In this document: one piece after another, positions 43,454-52,125 of the stretch
Layout: every line of letters begins with the position of its first letter
Position numbering within the stretch: position 1 is the stretch's first letter
NCBI RefSeq assembly: GCF_004138485.1
Contig: NZ_RYEV01000009.1
Location: forward strand, 332,865 to 396,864
DNA length: 64,000 bases
Source of the DNA: Peristeroidobacter soli
Lineage (GTDB): Bacteria > Pseudomonadota > Gammaproteobacteria > Steroidobacterales > Steroidobacteraceae
Direction: 5' to 3'
Notes under the pieces: model-generated
Told to the model about the DNA's origin: nothing
The model's input: the letters and a program-made list of their open reading frames with translations, nothing else
The model's database searches: none
Translations under genes and position numbers: made by a program

Positions 43454-43828
43454 TCATTGCTGGCGCTCCTCGACCACGCTGCGCGCCGACCGGCGTCGCA
43501 GATACGCGTAGTACAGAACCGGAATGACCACCAGCGTGAGTGCTGTCGATACCAGGATGCTCGTCGTATCGGGGCCCATAGATCTCGGCAACGAGCGGCG
43601 CCTGAACCGGCGGTCCTGGCGGCACTTCCACGACCTGTACGGAAGCGCCGAAGCGCTCGCCGATCGCCGCGAGATCGGCACGCACCGACAGTGCGATCTC
43701 GTGGCTCTGGCGCGATCTGAGATGCTTGTCGACCAGATTCACCTGCAGGTCGCCCAGCTCCGGGCTTTCGCGCAGATAGTACTGGCGCACCAGCCCGTTG
43801 AAATTGATCGGCGCCGCGGTACCTGCGC
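43454..43828 (-). pseudogene. Remnant of an RND efflux transporter permease
   Basis: Two separate pieces of an RND (AcrB-like) permease are readable on the reverse strand in different frames. About 43828-43575 encodes [13 protein letters not shown]..., [20 protein letters not shown] and [20 protein letters not shown], an internal segment. 43564-43454 encodes the protein's C-terminus, [20 protein letters not shown] followed by [16 protein letters not shown] and a stop. Most of the transporter before, between and after is missing, and the join shifts frame. This is a decayed gene, not a functional product. Confidence 0.75.
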
Positions 43829-43844
43829 CAGCGGACAAAAACCG

Positions 43845-44123
43845 GTGAAGGCTGCCGCAGCCGCGGCTGGACTGCTCAAAGCGCTGGCGAACGAACAGCG
43901 GCTGATGATTCTTTGCAACCTGGTCGAAGGGCCGCTCTCGGTGGGAGAGTTGAATGAGCGCCTCGATCTCAGTCAATCCGCACTATCGCAACATCTGGCC
44001 GTGCTGCGCGAGGCAAGCATCGTGGCGACGACGCGGGAGGCTCAGGTCATCCGCTACTCGCTGCCGCCGGGCGTCACGACCGACATCATCAACCTGCTCC
44101 ACCGCGAATTCTGCGAACGATGA
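43845..44123 (+). CDS. ArsR-family winged-helix repressor, short N-terminus
   Basis: 92 aa. The winged helix-turn-helix shows [40 protein letters not shown] and [20 protein letters not shown]. No metal-binding CxC motif is present, so it is of the non-metal or redox type. The GTG at 43845 falls within about 20 bp of the RND remnant. The usual first 5-15 residues and any native promoter may have been lost in the same rearrangement, or the gene may use a non-canonical start. It is 181 bp upstream of the alcohol dehydrogenase gene on the same strand. Confidence 0.75.
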   Translation: MKAAAAAAGLLKALANEQRLMILCNLVEGPLSVGELNERLDLSQSALSQHLAVLREASIVATTREAQVIRYSLPPGVTTDIINLLHREFCER

Positions 44124-44304
44124 GAGCGACATCGGACTGCCATCTATGGCGCCGGTGATTTCCTCTCCACGGGGATCGAGGCCGCAACGAGGCACTCTCC
44201 GGGATTTCCAGCATGCACTCGCGGGATGTTCGTGTGGGCAGGCGTGCTGACGCGAACACAATGGGGTCTGCAACTCCCCCCATCGCCACGCGAGGATCCG
44301 CGTC

Positions 44305-45381
44305 ATGTCCCGATTCATGAAAGCCGCTGTGTTCGTCGAGCCCGGTCGGATCGCGCTGGAGCAACGTCCCATCCCCGAGATCGGGCCGTTGGATGCCCTG
44401 ATCCGGGTGACGACGACGACGATCTGCGGCACCGACGTGCACATCATGAAAGGTGAATATCCGGTCAAGCCGGGTCTGATCGTCGGCCATGAACCGGTCG
44501 GCGTGATCGAGAGACTCGGCTCCGCCGTGCAAGGCTATCGCGAAGGACAACGCGTCATCGCGGGTGCCATTACACCCAGCGGCCACAGTCACGCGTGCCT
44601 CGCCGGCGATGGCGCGCAGGACGGCGCCGGCACGGCGCACGGCTGGAAACCCATCGGTGGCTGGAAATTCGGCAACACGATCGATGGCTGCCAGGCGGAG
44701 TACGTACGAGTCCCCGATGCGATGGCCAATCTCGCACCGGTGCCCGATGAGCTCAGCGACGAGCAGGTCCTGATGTGTCCCGACATCATGTCCACCGGCT
44801 TCGGCGGCGCTCAGCGCGGTCGCATCCAGATCGGCGACACGGTGGCAGTGTTCGCCCAAGGCCCGATCGGCCTGTGCGCAAGCGTCGGTGCCCGACTGAT
44901 GGGTGCAACCACCATCATCGGCGTCGAAACAGTCGCGGCGCGGGCGCAAGTTGCTCAGCGGCTCGGCGTCGACCACATCGTGGATTTCCGGAAGGAAGAT
45001 CCCGTCGAGGCCATCATGAAACTCACTGGTGGCCGCGGCGTGGATGTCGCGATTGAAGCGCTCGGCACGCAGCCGACGTTCGAAGCCGCGCTACGAGTGC
45101 TCAGACCCGGCGGCACGCTCTCGAGCCTGGGCGTTTACTCCAAGGATCTCACGATTCCGCTGGGCGCATTCGCCGCGGGCCTGGGCGATCACACCATCGT
45201 CAGCACGCTGTGCCCGGGCGGCAAGGAACGGATGCGGCGCTTGATGCAAGTCATTGCGTCGGGCCGCGCCGATCTGAAGCCGCTCGTCACCCACCGCTTC
45301 AAGCTCGACCAGATCGAGCAGGCCTACGAACTGTTCGCGAACCAACGCGACGGTGTGCTGAAAGTCGCCATCACGCCCTAG
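44305..45381 (+). CDS. Zinc-dependent medium-chain alcohol dehydrogenase lacking the structural-zinc cysteines
   Basis: 358 aa. The catalytic-zinc region CGTDVHIMKGEYP with GHEPVGVIE is intact, as is a Rossmann fold (GDTVAVFAQGPIGLCASVGA). At the position of the four-Cys structural-zinc loop the sequence reads ITPSGHSHACLAGDGAQDG, leaving one Cys. Close relatives, as recalled, have several Cys there. Similarity is to secondary-alcohol (isopropanol-type) dehydrogenases. It fits re-oxidation of NAD(P)H at low oxygen in this island. An internal ATG at residue 5 is an alternative start. Confidence 0.88.
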   Translation: MSRFMKAAVFVEPGRIALEQRPIPEIGPLDALIRVTTTTICGTDVHIMKGEYPVKPGLIVGHEPVGVIERLGSAVQGYREGQRVIAGAITPSGHSHACLAGDGAQDGAGTAHGWKPIGGWKFGNTIDGCQAEYVRVPDAMANLAPVPDELSDEQVLMCPDIMSTGFGGAQRGRIQIGDTVAVFAQGPIGLCASVGARLMGATTIIGVETVAARAQVAQRLGVDHIVDFRKEDPVEAIMKLTGGRGVDVAIEALGTQPTFEAALRVLRPGGTLSSLGVYSKDLTIPLGAFAAGLGDHTIVSTLCPGGKERMRRLMQVIASGRADLKPLVTHRFKLDQIEQAYELFANQRDGVLKVAITP

Positions 45382-45402
45382 CCCGGACTCGAGTGGCGCG
45401 GA

Positions 45403-46749
45403 TCAATGCGGAATCTGCGCCACTTCTTGCGCGAGTCGATGCTGAAGTTGCGAGACCTTCATCGGCGCCTGTAGCACGTGCTCCAACGTGCGATACGCCA
45501 GAGGCAGCCTCGCGAGTTGTTCTGCGCAATACGCGCGAGCTTCTGCCAGCGGCGCCGACGCGCACAGGCGCCGGCCATTCATCATTACTTCGTGCAACAG
45601 CGGCTCACCGTCGATGGCCTCATCCTCGCAACCGAGCACGTCCATGCCGAGATAGCCACTCTGATCGTACTGACGAAAGATCTGGCGCGGCCCCGGCCAG
45701 GTTTCCTTCCACTGAGACAGCTTCCTGACAGGCCGGCCGGCATACTGTTGCAGCTTGTATGCGCAATCCAGCGATGGGGCGTCTTCCGAGACCACCAGCC
45801 TGGTACCCAGACAGAAGCCATCGATCGGCGCCTTGGCTGCGACCATCGCGTCGATGGCATATTCATCCAGGCCGCCGCTGGCGTAGATACGAATGTCCCG
45901 ACACTTGCCCCGATCGAGCACGGCGCGTACGGCGCACGCCGACTGGGCCAGATCGCCGCTATCGATTCGCACCCCATGAATGCGCAAACCCTCGCTATGC
46001 AGGCGATGCGACAGCTCGACCACGCGTTCGGCACCTCGCAGCACGTCGTAGGTATCGATCAGCAGGACGACATTGTCCGGATGGCAACGTGCAAAGTTCT
46101 CGAAGGCGTCGGCTTCGAACTCATGCGCTTGCACGAAGGAATGCGCCATGGTTCCCGACATGGGAATGCCATATCGAAACGATGCTTCGACGGTGGCGGT
46201 CGCATCCATCCCGGCGATGTAGCTGGCCCGGCTTGCCAGCACCGCTGCCTCCGCGCCATGCGCGCGTCGCATCCCGAAATCGATCAGCTCCGCTTTCGGC
46301 GCGGCCAATCGACAACGGGCGGCCTTGGATGCCACCAGTGTTTGATAGTGCAGCAGGCTGACGATGCGGCTCTCGACCAGTTGCGCCTCGGGCAACGGCG
46401 CTTCGACGCGCAGAATCGGCTCGCTTGCGAAGAACACCGTCCCTTCGGGCACCGCGAACACGCGGCCAGTGAAGCGAAACGACGCCAGTCGCTGCAAGGT
46501 ATCGGCGCTCAAACGGCCGGTCGACTGCAGCCACGCGATCTGCTCCGGCGTGAATCGAACGGTTGCGAGATAGTCGAGCACTTGCTCGAGCCCGGCGGCG
46601 ACCAGAAAGCTGCGCCGCTCCGGCAGGCGCCTGACGAAAAACTCGAACACCGCCGTCTGCTGCATTCCCAACCGGTAATAGGCATCGAGCATCGAGAGCT
46701 GATACCAGTCCGTGAGCAACACCGAAGGCGGATCGTCATGCATCGACAT
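45403..46749 (-). CDS. pncB: Nicotinate phosphoribosyltransferase
   Basis: 448 aa. The N-terminal LLTDWYQLSMLDAYYRLGM matches the family. LIDFGMRRAHGAEAAVLASR carries the catalytic His region, and IHGVRIDSGDLAQSACAVR and SGGLDEYAIDAMV form the PRPP-binding region. It makes nicotinate mononucleotide from nicotinate and PRPP in the Preiss-Handler NAD salvage route. It is convergent with the alcohol dehydrogenase, and a 282-bp gap separates it from the divergent phosphofructokinase. That gap holds a CTCGGG direct repeat near 46956 and a weak relative of the 24-nt element, but no gene. Confidence 0.93.
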   Translation of the reverse strand: MSMHDDPPSVLLTDWYQLSMLDAYYRLGMQQTAVFEFFVRRLPERRSFLVAAGLEQVLDYLATVRFTPEQIAWLQSTGRLSADTLQRLASFRFTGRVFAVPEGTVFFASEPILRVEAPLPEAQLVESRIVSLLHYQTLVASKAARCRLAAPKAELIDFGMRRAHGAEAAVLASRASYIAGMDATATVEASFRYGIPMSGTMAHSFVQAHEFEADAFENFARCHPDNVVLLIDTYDVLRGAERVVELSHRLHSEGLRIHGVRIDSGDLAQSACAVRAVLDRGKCRDIRIYASGGLDEYAIDAMVAAKAPIDGFCLGTRLVVSEDAPSLDCAYKLQQYAGRPVRKLSQWKETWPGPRQIFRQYDQSGYLGMDVLGCEDEAIDGEPLLHEVMMNGRRLCASAPLAEARAYCAEQLARLPLAYRTLEHVLQAPMKVSQLQHRLAQEVAQIPH

Positions 46750-47031
46750 GTTTCGCTCCCGGATTGCCGATCAGGCTGCCGTCGACCGGGACCAGGATTC
46801 TGCTGTACATGGCGCGTACTCCGATGGGCTCGAATGACCCCTGGTCCCATGGAATCTAGGCGCGAGCGCGGCCGGAGCGAACTCGGACTTCTCCGGAATG
46901 GACACGCACTTTCGCGGGGACGGCGCTGCGGCCCTAAGGAACGCCGCGTAGCTGCCCTCGGGAACGCTCGGGTTTCGCGACCTCTGGCGACGCTCATACT
47001 CCAGGCACCGTTCATCAACAGAGCCCGAGCC

Positions 47032-48003
47032 ATGGTGCGTGTTGCGGTCCTGACGAGTGGCGGCGATGCGCCGGGAATGAATGCAGCGATACGAGCCGTC
47101 GTGCGCTGTGGCGTGCTGCGCGGCCTGCAGATGCTGGGCGTGCGGCGTGGCTATTCCGGACTGATCGCCGGAGATTTTATTCATCTCGGGCCACGCGAAG
47201 TGGGCGGCATCATTCATCAAGCCGGCACTGCGCTGGAAACCAGTCGCTGCGAGGAATTCAAAACCGATGCCGGTCAGCAAGCCGCCGTTCAGCAGCTGCA
47301 TCATCACGACATCTCGAATCTGATCGTCATCGGCGGCAACGGCTCGCAAGCCGGCAGTCTCGCACTGGCAAATCGGGGCATCCGCGTCATCGGCATTGCC
47401 TCGACCATCGACAACGACCTGCCCGGCACGGATGTTTCGATCGGCACGTCGACCGCATTGGACACCGCGCTCGCAGCCATCGATTGCTTGCGAGTCACCG
47501 CCGCCTCTCACGAACGGGCATTCATCGTCGAAGTGATGGGACGGCACAGCGGCTACCTCGCCGTGTCGGCCGCGATTGCCGGGGGCGCCGAAGCTGTGAT
47601 CATTCCTGAGGCGGACACGACGCCCGAGGATCTCGTTCACCAACTGCATACGTCACGCGAGCGCGGTAAGAAACATGCAATCGTGGTGGTCGCGGAAGGC
47701 GCGAAATACGACGCAGACGCACTGGTCCGGTATTTCGACCTGCACGCGGCGAAGATCGGCATTCAGTTGCGCATGACGCGGCTCGGCCATGTGCAGCGTG
47801 GCGGCACCCCGGGCGCCTTCGATCGAATCCTTGCAAGCCGCTTCGGAGCCGCCGCCATCGAGCTCATCGGCCGAGGGCAAGCCGGCTGCCTGGTCGGCAT
47901 CCATCGCGGTGAGATCATCCATACACCGCTATCGGAAGTGGCCGGTCACAGTCGGCCGCTGGACCCCACTCTACTCGAGCTGGCGCGAGCTCTGGCAACC
48001 TGA
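47032..48003 (+). CDS. pfkA: 6-phosphofructokinase
   Basis: 323 aa. The nucleotide-binding start is VAVLTSGGDAPGMNAAIRAV. The catalytic motif is ASTIDNDLPGTD, and the substrate loop is VEVMGRHSGYLAV with IPEADTTPEDL. The usual GGDGS is GGNGS here, a variant also seen in a recognised PFK subgroup, so activity is likely. It phosphorylates fructose-6-phosphate in glycolysis. ATG 47032 begins the family's N-terminus; the frame open far upstream is antisense to the nicotinate phosphoribosyltransferase gene and non-coding. A CBS gene follows 18 nt later. Confidence 0.92.
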   Translation: MVRVAVLTSGGDAPGMNAAIRAVVRCGVLRGLQMLGVRRGYSGLIAGDFIHLGPREVGGIIHQAGTALETSRCEEFKTDAGQQAAVQQLHHHDISNLIVIGGNGSQAGSLALANRGIRVIGIASTIDNDLPGTDVSIGTSTALDTALAAIDCLRVTAASHERAFIVEVMGRHSGYLAVSAAIAGGAEAVIIPEADTTPEDLVHQLHTSRERGKKHAIVVVAEGAKYDADALVRYFDLHAAKIGIQLRMTRLGHVQRGGTPGAFDRILASRFGAAAIELIGRGQAGCLVGIHRGEIIHTPLSEVAGHSRPLDPTLLELARALAT

Positions 48004-48021
48004 TCCTCGGAGGTATCGACC

Positions 48022-48471
48022 ATGCAACTGAAAGAACTCTGTGTCCTCGACGTCGCCTGCTGCAAGAAAGGAACGAGCGTTGCCGAGGCCGCGCGACTCA
48101 TGCGCCAGCATCACACCGGCGATCTCATCGTCACCGACGATAGCGACGGGACCCGGGAGCCGGTCGGCATCGTCACCGATCGCGACATCGTGATGGAGGT
48201 GGTCGCCAAAGGTCAGGATCCCGATCGCCTGCAGGTCGGTCAGATCATGGCGAAGCCGATCGTGGTGGCCTCGGGATCGGAAGACATTGCCACCGCCATC
48301 GAACGCATGCGTACCCATGGCGTGCGCCGGTTGCCGATCGTGGACGACAACGACGCCGTGCTGGGCATCGTCACGCTGGACGACCTGTACCGGGTGCTTG
48401 CGGATCAAACGGCCGCCCTCGCCGCCATCGTCAGCAAGGAACAAACGCGTGAGAACCGGCATCGGCGCTGA
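48022..48471 (+). CDS. Two-CBS-domain protein
   Basis: 149 aa. It is a CBS pair: TSVAEAARLMRQHHTGDLIV and PVGIVTDRDIVMEVVAKG, then DIATAIERMRTHGVRRLPIV and LGIVTLDDLYRVLADQ. GGAGG lies 8 nt before the ATG. It is paralogous to the CBS protein at 39725 and is co-transcribed with pfk. It probably senses adenylate levels. Confidence 0.9.
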   Translation: MQLKELCVLDVACCKKGTSVAEAARLMRQHHTGDLIVTDDSDGTREPVGIVTDRDIVMEVVAKGQDPDRLQVGQIMAKPIVVASGSEDIATAIERMRTHGVRRLPIVDDNDAVLGIVTLDDLYRVLADQTAALAAIVSKEQTRENRHRR

Positions 48472-48498
48472 GCGTCCAAAACAATTCCGTTCATTCGC

Positions 48499-49875
48499 AT
48501 GCCTGACAACAAAACCCGTTTGAGTTTTTACGGCGCGGCAGGGACAGTCACGGGCTCGCGTTACCTGCTGGAGAGCGCCGGCCGACGCATCCTGGTCGAC
48601 TGCGGTCTGTTCCAAGGCTATAAGCAGCTGCGCCTGCGTAATTGGGCACCGCTGCCCTTCGATCCGCGCACCATAGACGCCGTGATCCTCACTCACGCGC
48701 ACATCGACCACAGCGGATATCTGCCGGTACTGACGCGCGAAGGCTTTCGCGGCTCGATCTACTGCTCGGAAGCGACCTTCGAGCTCTGCAAGATCCTGCT
48801 TCCCGACAGTGCCTACCTGCAGGAGGAAGACGCGCGGTTTGCGAACCGGCATGGAATCTCGAAACACCAACCGGCCCTGCCCCTCTATACCCGGAGCGAT
48901 GCGAGCGCGTGCTTGCAACAATTTCGCGTCGCAGGGATCGATGACAGCGTTGCACTGGGTGCCCGCAATGCTTTCACATTGCGGCGGGCCGGCCACTTGC
49001 TCGGCGCGTGTTTCGTTCGCATCGAATGCGATGGCACCTCGGTAACTTTCACCGGCGATCTGGGACGGCCGAACGATCCTGTTCTGATGGCGCCTGCGGC
49101 GCCGCCGGCCACGGACTATCTGGTGACCGAGTCCACCTATGGCGACCGCGAGCATCCGCAGATCGAGCCGGAAGCGGAGCTGGCTCGATATCTCAACCCT
49201 GCCATCGCCCGCGGCGCGGTGATCGTCGTACCCGCATTTGCGATCGGCCGCGCGCAAAGCCTGCTGCTGCACATCGCTCGACTGAAACGCGCCGGCCAGA
49301 TACCCGATATTCCCGTGTTTCTCGACAGCCCGATGGCCATTGACGCGAGCGGCCTGTACCGCCGTTTCATGCTCGAACACCGGCTCGACGCGTCCGATTG
49401 CGACCTCATGTGTGGAGCAGCGACATTCGTCAACACGGCGGAACAGTCAAAGACGCTCGATCGGCAACGCGGCCCCATGATCATCGTTTCCGCCAGTGGC
49501 ATGGCGACGGGCGGCCGCGTCGTTCATCACTTGAAAACCTTCATCGGCAACGAGCGCAATCTGATCCTGCTCACGGGCTTTCAGGCGCCGGGCACGCGCG
49601 GCGGATCGCTGGTGAATGGGGCATCGACTCTGCGCATCCATGGGGAAGACTTTCCCGTCCGCGCCGAGGTGCGCCAGCTGCAGGCCAGCTCATCGCACGC
49701 CGATGCAAATGAGATGGTCGCATGGCTGAAACGATTCCCCGAGCCACCGCGCAGAACGTTCATCACCCATGGCGAACCCGGCGCGAGCGACGCACTTCGG
49801 CAACGAATCGAGCGGCAGCTCAGGTGGTCGACGTTGGTGCCGGAGTACCGGCAAACGGTCGAGCTCGATGCCTGA
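48499..49875 (+). CDS. Metallo-beta-lactamase/beta-CASP RNA nuclease
   Basis: 458 aa. The metallo-beta-lactamase signature THAHIDHSGYLP (HxHxDH) is present, with further ligands in AGHLLGACF and TFTGDLGRPND. The beta-CASP domain has VVPAFAIGRAQSLL and SASGMATGGRVVHHLK. The C-terminal RMMBL region is QLQASSSHADANEMVAWLKR with FITHGEP. It belongs to the YsrF/CPSF73-like exonuclease group. It follows the CBS gene by 27 nt in the pfk operon and is often found near Usp genes. The protein probably processes RNA under stress. Confidence 0.9.
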   Translation: MPDNKTRLSFYGAAGTVTGSRYLLESAGRRILVDCGLFQGYKQLRLRNWAPLPFDPRTIDAVILTHAHIDHSGYLPVLTREGFRGSIYCSEATFELCKILLPDSAYLQEEDARFANRHGISKHQPALPLYTRSDASACLQQFRVAGIDDSVALGARNAFTLRRAGHLLGACFVRIECDGTSVTFTGDLGRPNDPVLMAPAAPPATDYLVTESTYGDREHPQIEPEAELARYLNPAIARGAVIVVPAFAIGRAQSLLLHIARLKRAGQIPDIPVFLDSPMAIDASGLYRRFMLEHRLDASDCDLMCGAATFVNTAEQSKTLDRQRGPMIIVSASGMATGGRVVHHLKTFIGNERNLILLTGFQAPGTRGGSLVNGASTLRIHGEDFPVRAEVRQLQASSSHADANEMVAWLKRFPEPPRRTFITHGEPGASDALRQRIERQLRWSTLVPEYRQTVELDA

Positions 49876-49894
49876 GCGCCGACGGTCGACCCTT

Positions 49895-52057
49895 TCATAG
49901 CTTGGGGCAAGAGCGCTGCGGCAGCGGATTGTCGCCTTCGCCCTTGATGAAATAGTCGAACCAGGCCAGATCGCGCTGAATGTAGTCGCGCAGCGTGGTC
50001 CAGTCGAAGATGCCGTGGCCGTCTTCCGGATGAAGGATCATCTCCACCGGCTTGCAATGAGCGTGCAGGTACGCGAAGTACGGCAGCCCGGAGGTCACGA
50101 ACTGGCTCGGCATCGGCGTCTCCAATTCCTTCAGACCGAAGCGCAATTGAATTGGGGTATTGACTGTCATCGGGTTCACAGTGGGGAAGGCCTTGTCGAA
50201 CAGATGTCCTTGGAACAGACCGGCGTACAACCAATAGTTGGTCAGGCGATCGCCGCGATAGGACACCGCGCCGCCGATATTGAAGTCGATCACCGCGTCG
50301 TTGGCGGACGCTGCCTTGAAACGATCGGTCACGCTCACGGCAAATGTCGTCACCCATCCGCCGTAGCTCCCGCCGGCGATGCCCAGCTTGTCGGGATCGG
50401 CGTAGCCCAGGCGAATCGCCTCGTCGACGCCGGCAAACAAATCGTTGAGCGTGGCCGGTGGCAAGCCTTCCAGCAAAGCCTCTTGATGCGCGCGACCATA
50501 GGTCGGATCGCCGCGGGGATTGACCATCAGCACCATGTAGCCGCGCGCGGCGAAGAGCTCCGGCGGCACTTGGTGCCCGCCCGCGAAATGCACCGTGTCG
50601 AAACTATTGAGGAATGCCGCGCCCGGACCGCCATGCACGTCCAGAATCAGTGGATAACGCTTGCCCTTCTCATAGTTGGCGGGCTTCAGCAGCCAGCCGG
50701 AAATGGTGAAGCGGTCGTCCTTGCTGCGGAATTGCAGCTGCTCCACCGAAGCCACCGCATAGCTCGCGCGAGTGTCGTCCTCGAAGTGCGTCAGACGCAC
50801 CGGCCTGGCCGACGGCTGTTTCAGGTCCAGAAAGTAAGCCTCGTTGGGCTGATTCACATTGCCCTGGATCAGCGCCATTCTGGCCCCGTCGGCGGACACG
50901 CTGAACCTCGACACGTGCATGCCGGCCGGCGTCAGATCGCGCCACTCGCCGGTGGCCGGCGACAGCGCCTTGATGCGTCCGGACGCCTGATCGACCCATT
51001 GAAGATAGTAAGTGCCACCGGCACGTTGGTCGGGCGCCGGCGCCACGGCTTGTTTGATTTCGTCGCCGACAAAGATTTCCAGCGTCGTCTGCTGGGCTAG
51101 CGGCATCGGCTTGCCGTCCAGGCCAAAGCGTCGCATCGTCAGCGGGACGAGGCGCCACGTCGCACGCCAATCGCTCACGTCGCCGATACCGCCGACGCTG
51201 CCGCCCACGGGGGCGACGAAACTACTCTCGTCGGACGTCAGCACTGGCATATGGGCCACGGGCATCTCCGCCGAGGTGGCTACGATCCTGCCAGCCGCCA
51301 CGTCGTAACGATGCGCGATCCGGCCCGACAGAAAACGCAACCCGGCGAGATCCCCATCGCGGGTCGCCATGATCCACAGCGTTCGCGGCGATTTCCAAGT
51401 CAATGCGCCGTCATCCGACATGAAGGTGCTGCCTTTGGCGATCTCCTTGCCACGCGCCGAAGCGATGTCGAACAACACCACGCGGCGCTCGTATATCGGT
51501 TTGCTCGCGTTTCGATATAGCGTGGACTGCGACGCCACGATGATGGTCGGCGGCTTTTCCGGCTGTTCGCTCCACAGCGGGCTTTCGCACACCACCGCCA
51601 TCTGCCGCGCATCCGGGCTCCACGCCAACGTACCGATGCTTTCATTTTGCGAGCAAGGGGTCAGCGTGCTGACTTTCTGCCGGGCGCCGAAGTCGATGAT
51701 ACGCAGTCTGGTCTCTTTCTCTGTCTGCGCGCTGTAGGCCAGCATCTTCCCGTTCGGGGACCACAGCGGCCGGGTTTGCGACACCTCGCCCGGTTCCTCC
51801 ACGGCGCGGCGCGGCTTGCCGCCCTTGGTGGAGACCAGCCAGAGTGTACTTTCCTTGGCCCAGTACGCCTTGGTGCTCTGGCGTTCGGACACCACCGCGA
51901 CCTGATCGCCCGCTGGCGATATGGCCACGCCCGACGCGCGTTCGAGCTTGAACAATGCGTCCACGGTGAATGGCGCTGGCGAAGCCACCGGCTGTGCGAC
52001 AGCCACGGTCGCGGCAAGCAGGCCCATGCAAGCAAGGGGCGCAACGATTCTTTTCAC
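49895..52057 (-). CDS. Secreted S9-family peptidase with Glu in place of the triad Asp
   Basis: 720 aa. It begins with a signal peptide (VKRIVAPLACMGLLAATVAV). A beta-propeller half carries WSPNGKMLAYSAQ and LAWSPDARQMAVV repeats, followed by an alpha/beta-hydrolase half. Ser about 564 lies in GIAGGSYGGWV and His about 681 in HPEDGHGIF. The usual HGExDxxVP acid position reads FGLKELETPMP, so Glu about 644 seems to replace Asp. GTG 52057 is chosen because GGAG lies 6 nt upstream and the signal peptide begins there. It is 68 nt downstream of the second TonB receptor, probably in one operon. Confidence 0.87.
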   Translation of the reverse strand: MKRIVAPLACMGLLAATVAVAQPVASPAPFTVDALFKLERASGVAISPAGDQVAVVSERQSTKAYWAKESTLWLVSTKGGKPRRAVEEPGEVSQTRPLWSPNGKMLAYSAQTEKETRLRIIDFGARQKVSTLTPCSQNESIGTLAWSPDARQMAVVCESPLWSEQPEKPPTIIVASQSTLYRNASKPIYERRVVLFDIASARGKEIAKGSTFMSDDGALTWKSPRTLWIMATRDGDLAGLRFLSGRIAHRYDVAAGRIVATSAEMPVAHMPVLTSDESSFVAPVGGSVGGIGDVSDWRATWRLVPLTMRRFGLDGKPMPLAQQTTLEIFVGDEIKQAVAPAPDQRAGGTYYLQWVDQASGRIKALSPATGEWRDLTPAGMHVSRFSVSADGARMALIQGNVNQPNEAYFLDLKQPSARPVRLTHFEDDTRASYAVASVEQLQFRSKDDRFTISGWLLKPANYEKGKRYPLILDVHGGPGAAFLNSFDTVHFAGGHQVPPELFAARGYMVLMVNPRGDPTYGRAHQEALLEGLPPATLNDLFAGVDEAIRLGYADPDKLGIAGGSYGGWVTTFAVSVTDRFKAASANDAVIDFNIGGAVSYRGDRLTNYWLYAGLFQGHLFDKAFPTVNPMTVNTPIQLRFGLKELETPMPSQFVTSGLPYFAYLHAHCKPVEMILHPEDGHGIFDWTTLRDYIQRDLAWFDYFIKGEGDNPLPQRSCPKL

Positions 52058-52125
52058 AAGAAACTCCGACGGTCGATGACGAACGGAACGGGCAGGACTG
52101 ACTCGGTTGGCAAGCAACTTCCGGC

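Noticed and set aside
43524..43844. N-terminal extension of the ArsR frame
   Set aside because: The translated extension is antisense to the recognisable RND permease fragment and has no ArsR similarity.
45478..47031. About 500-codon upstream extension of the phosphofructokinase frame
   Set aside because: It is antisense to the nicotinate phosphoribosyltransferase gene; the family N-terminus begins at the ATG 47032.
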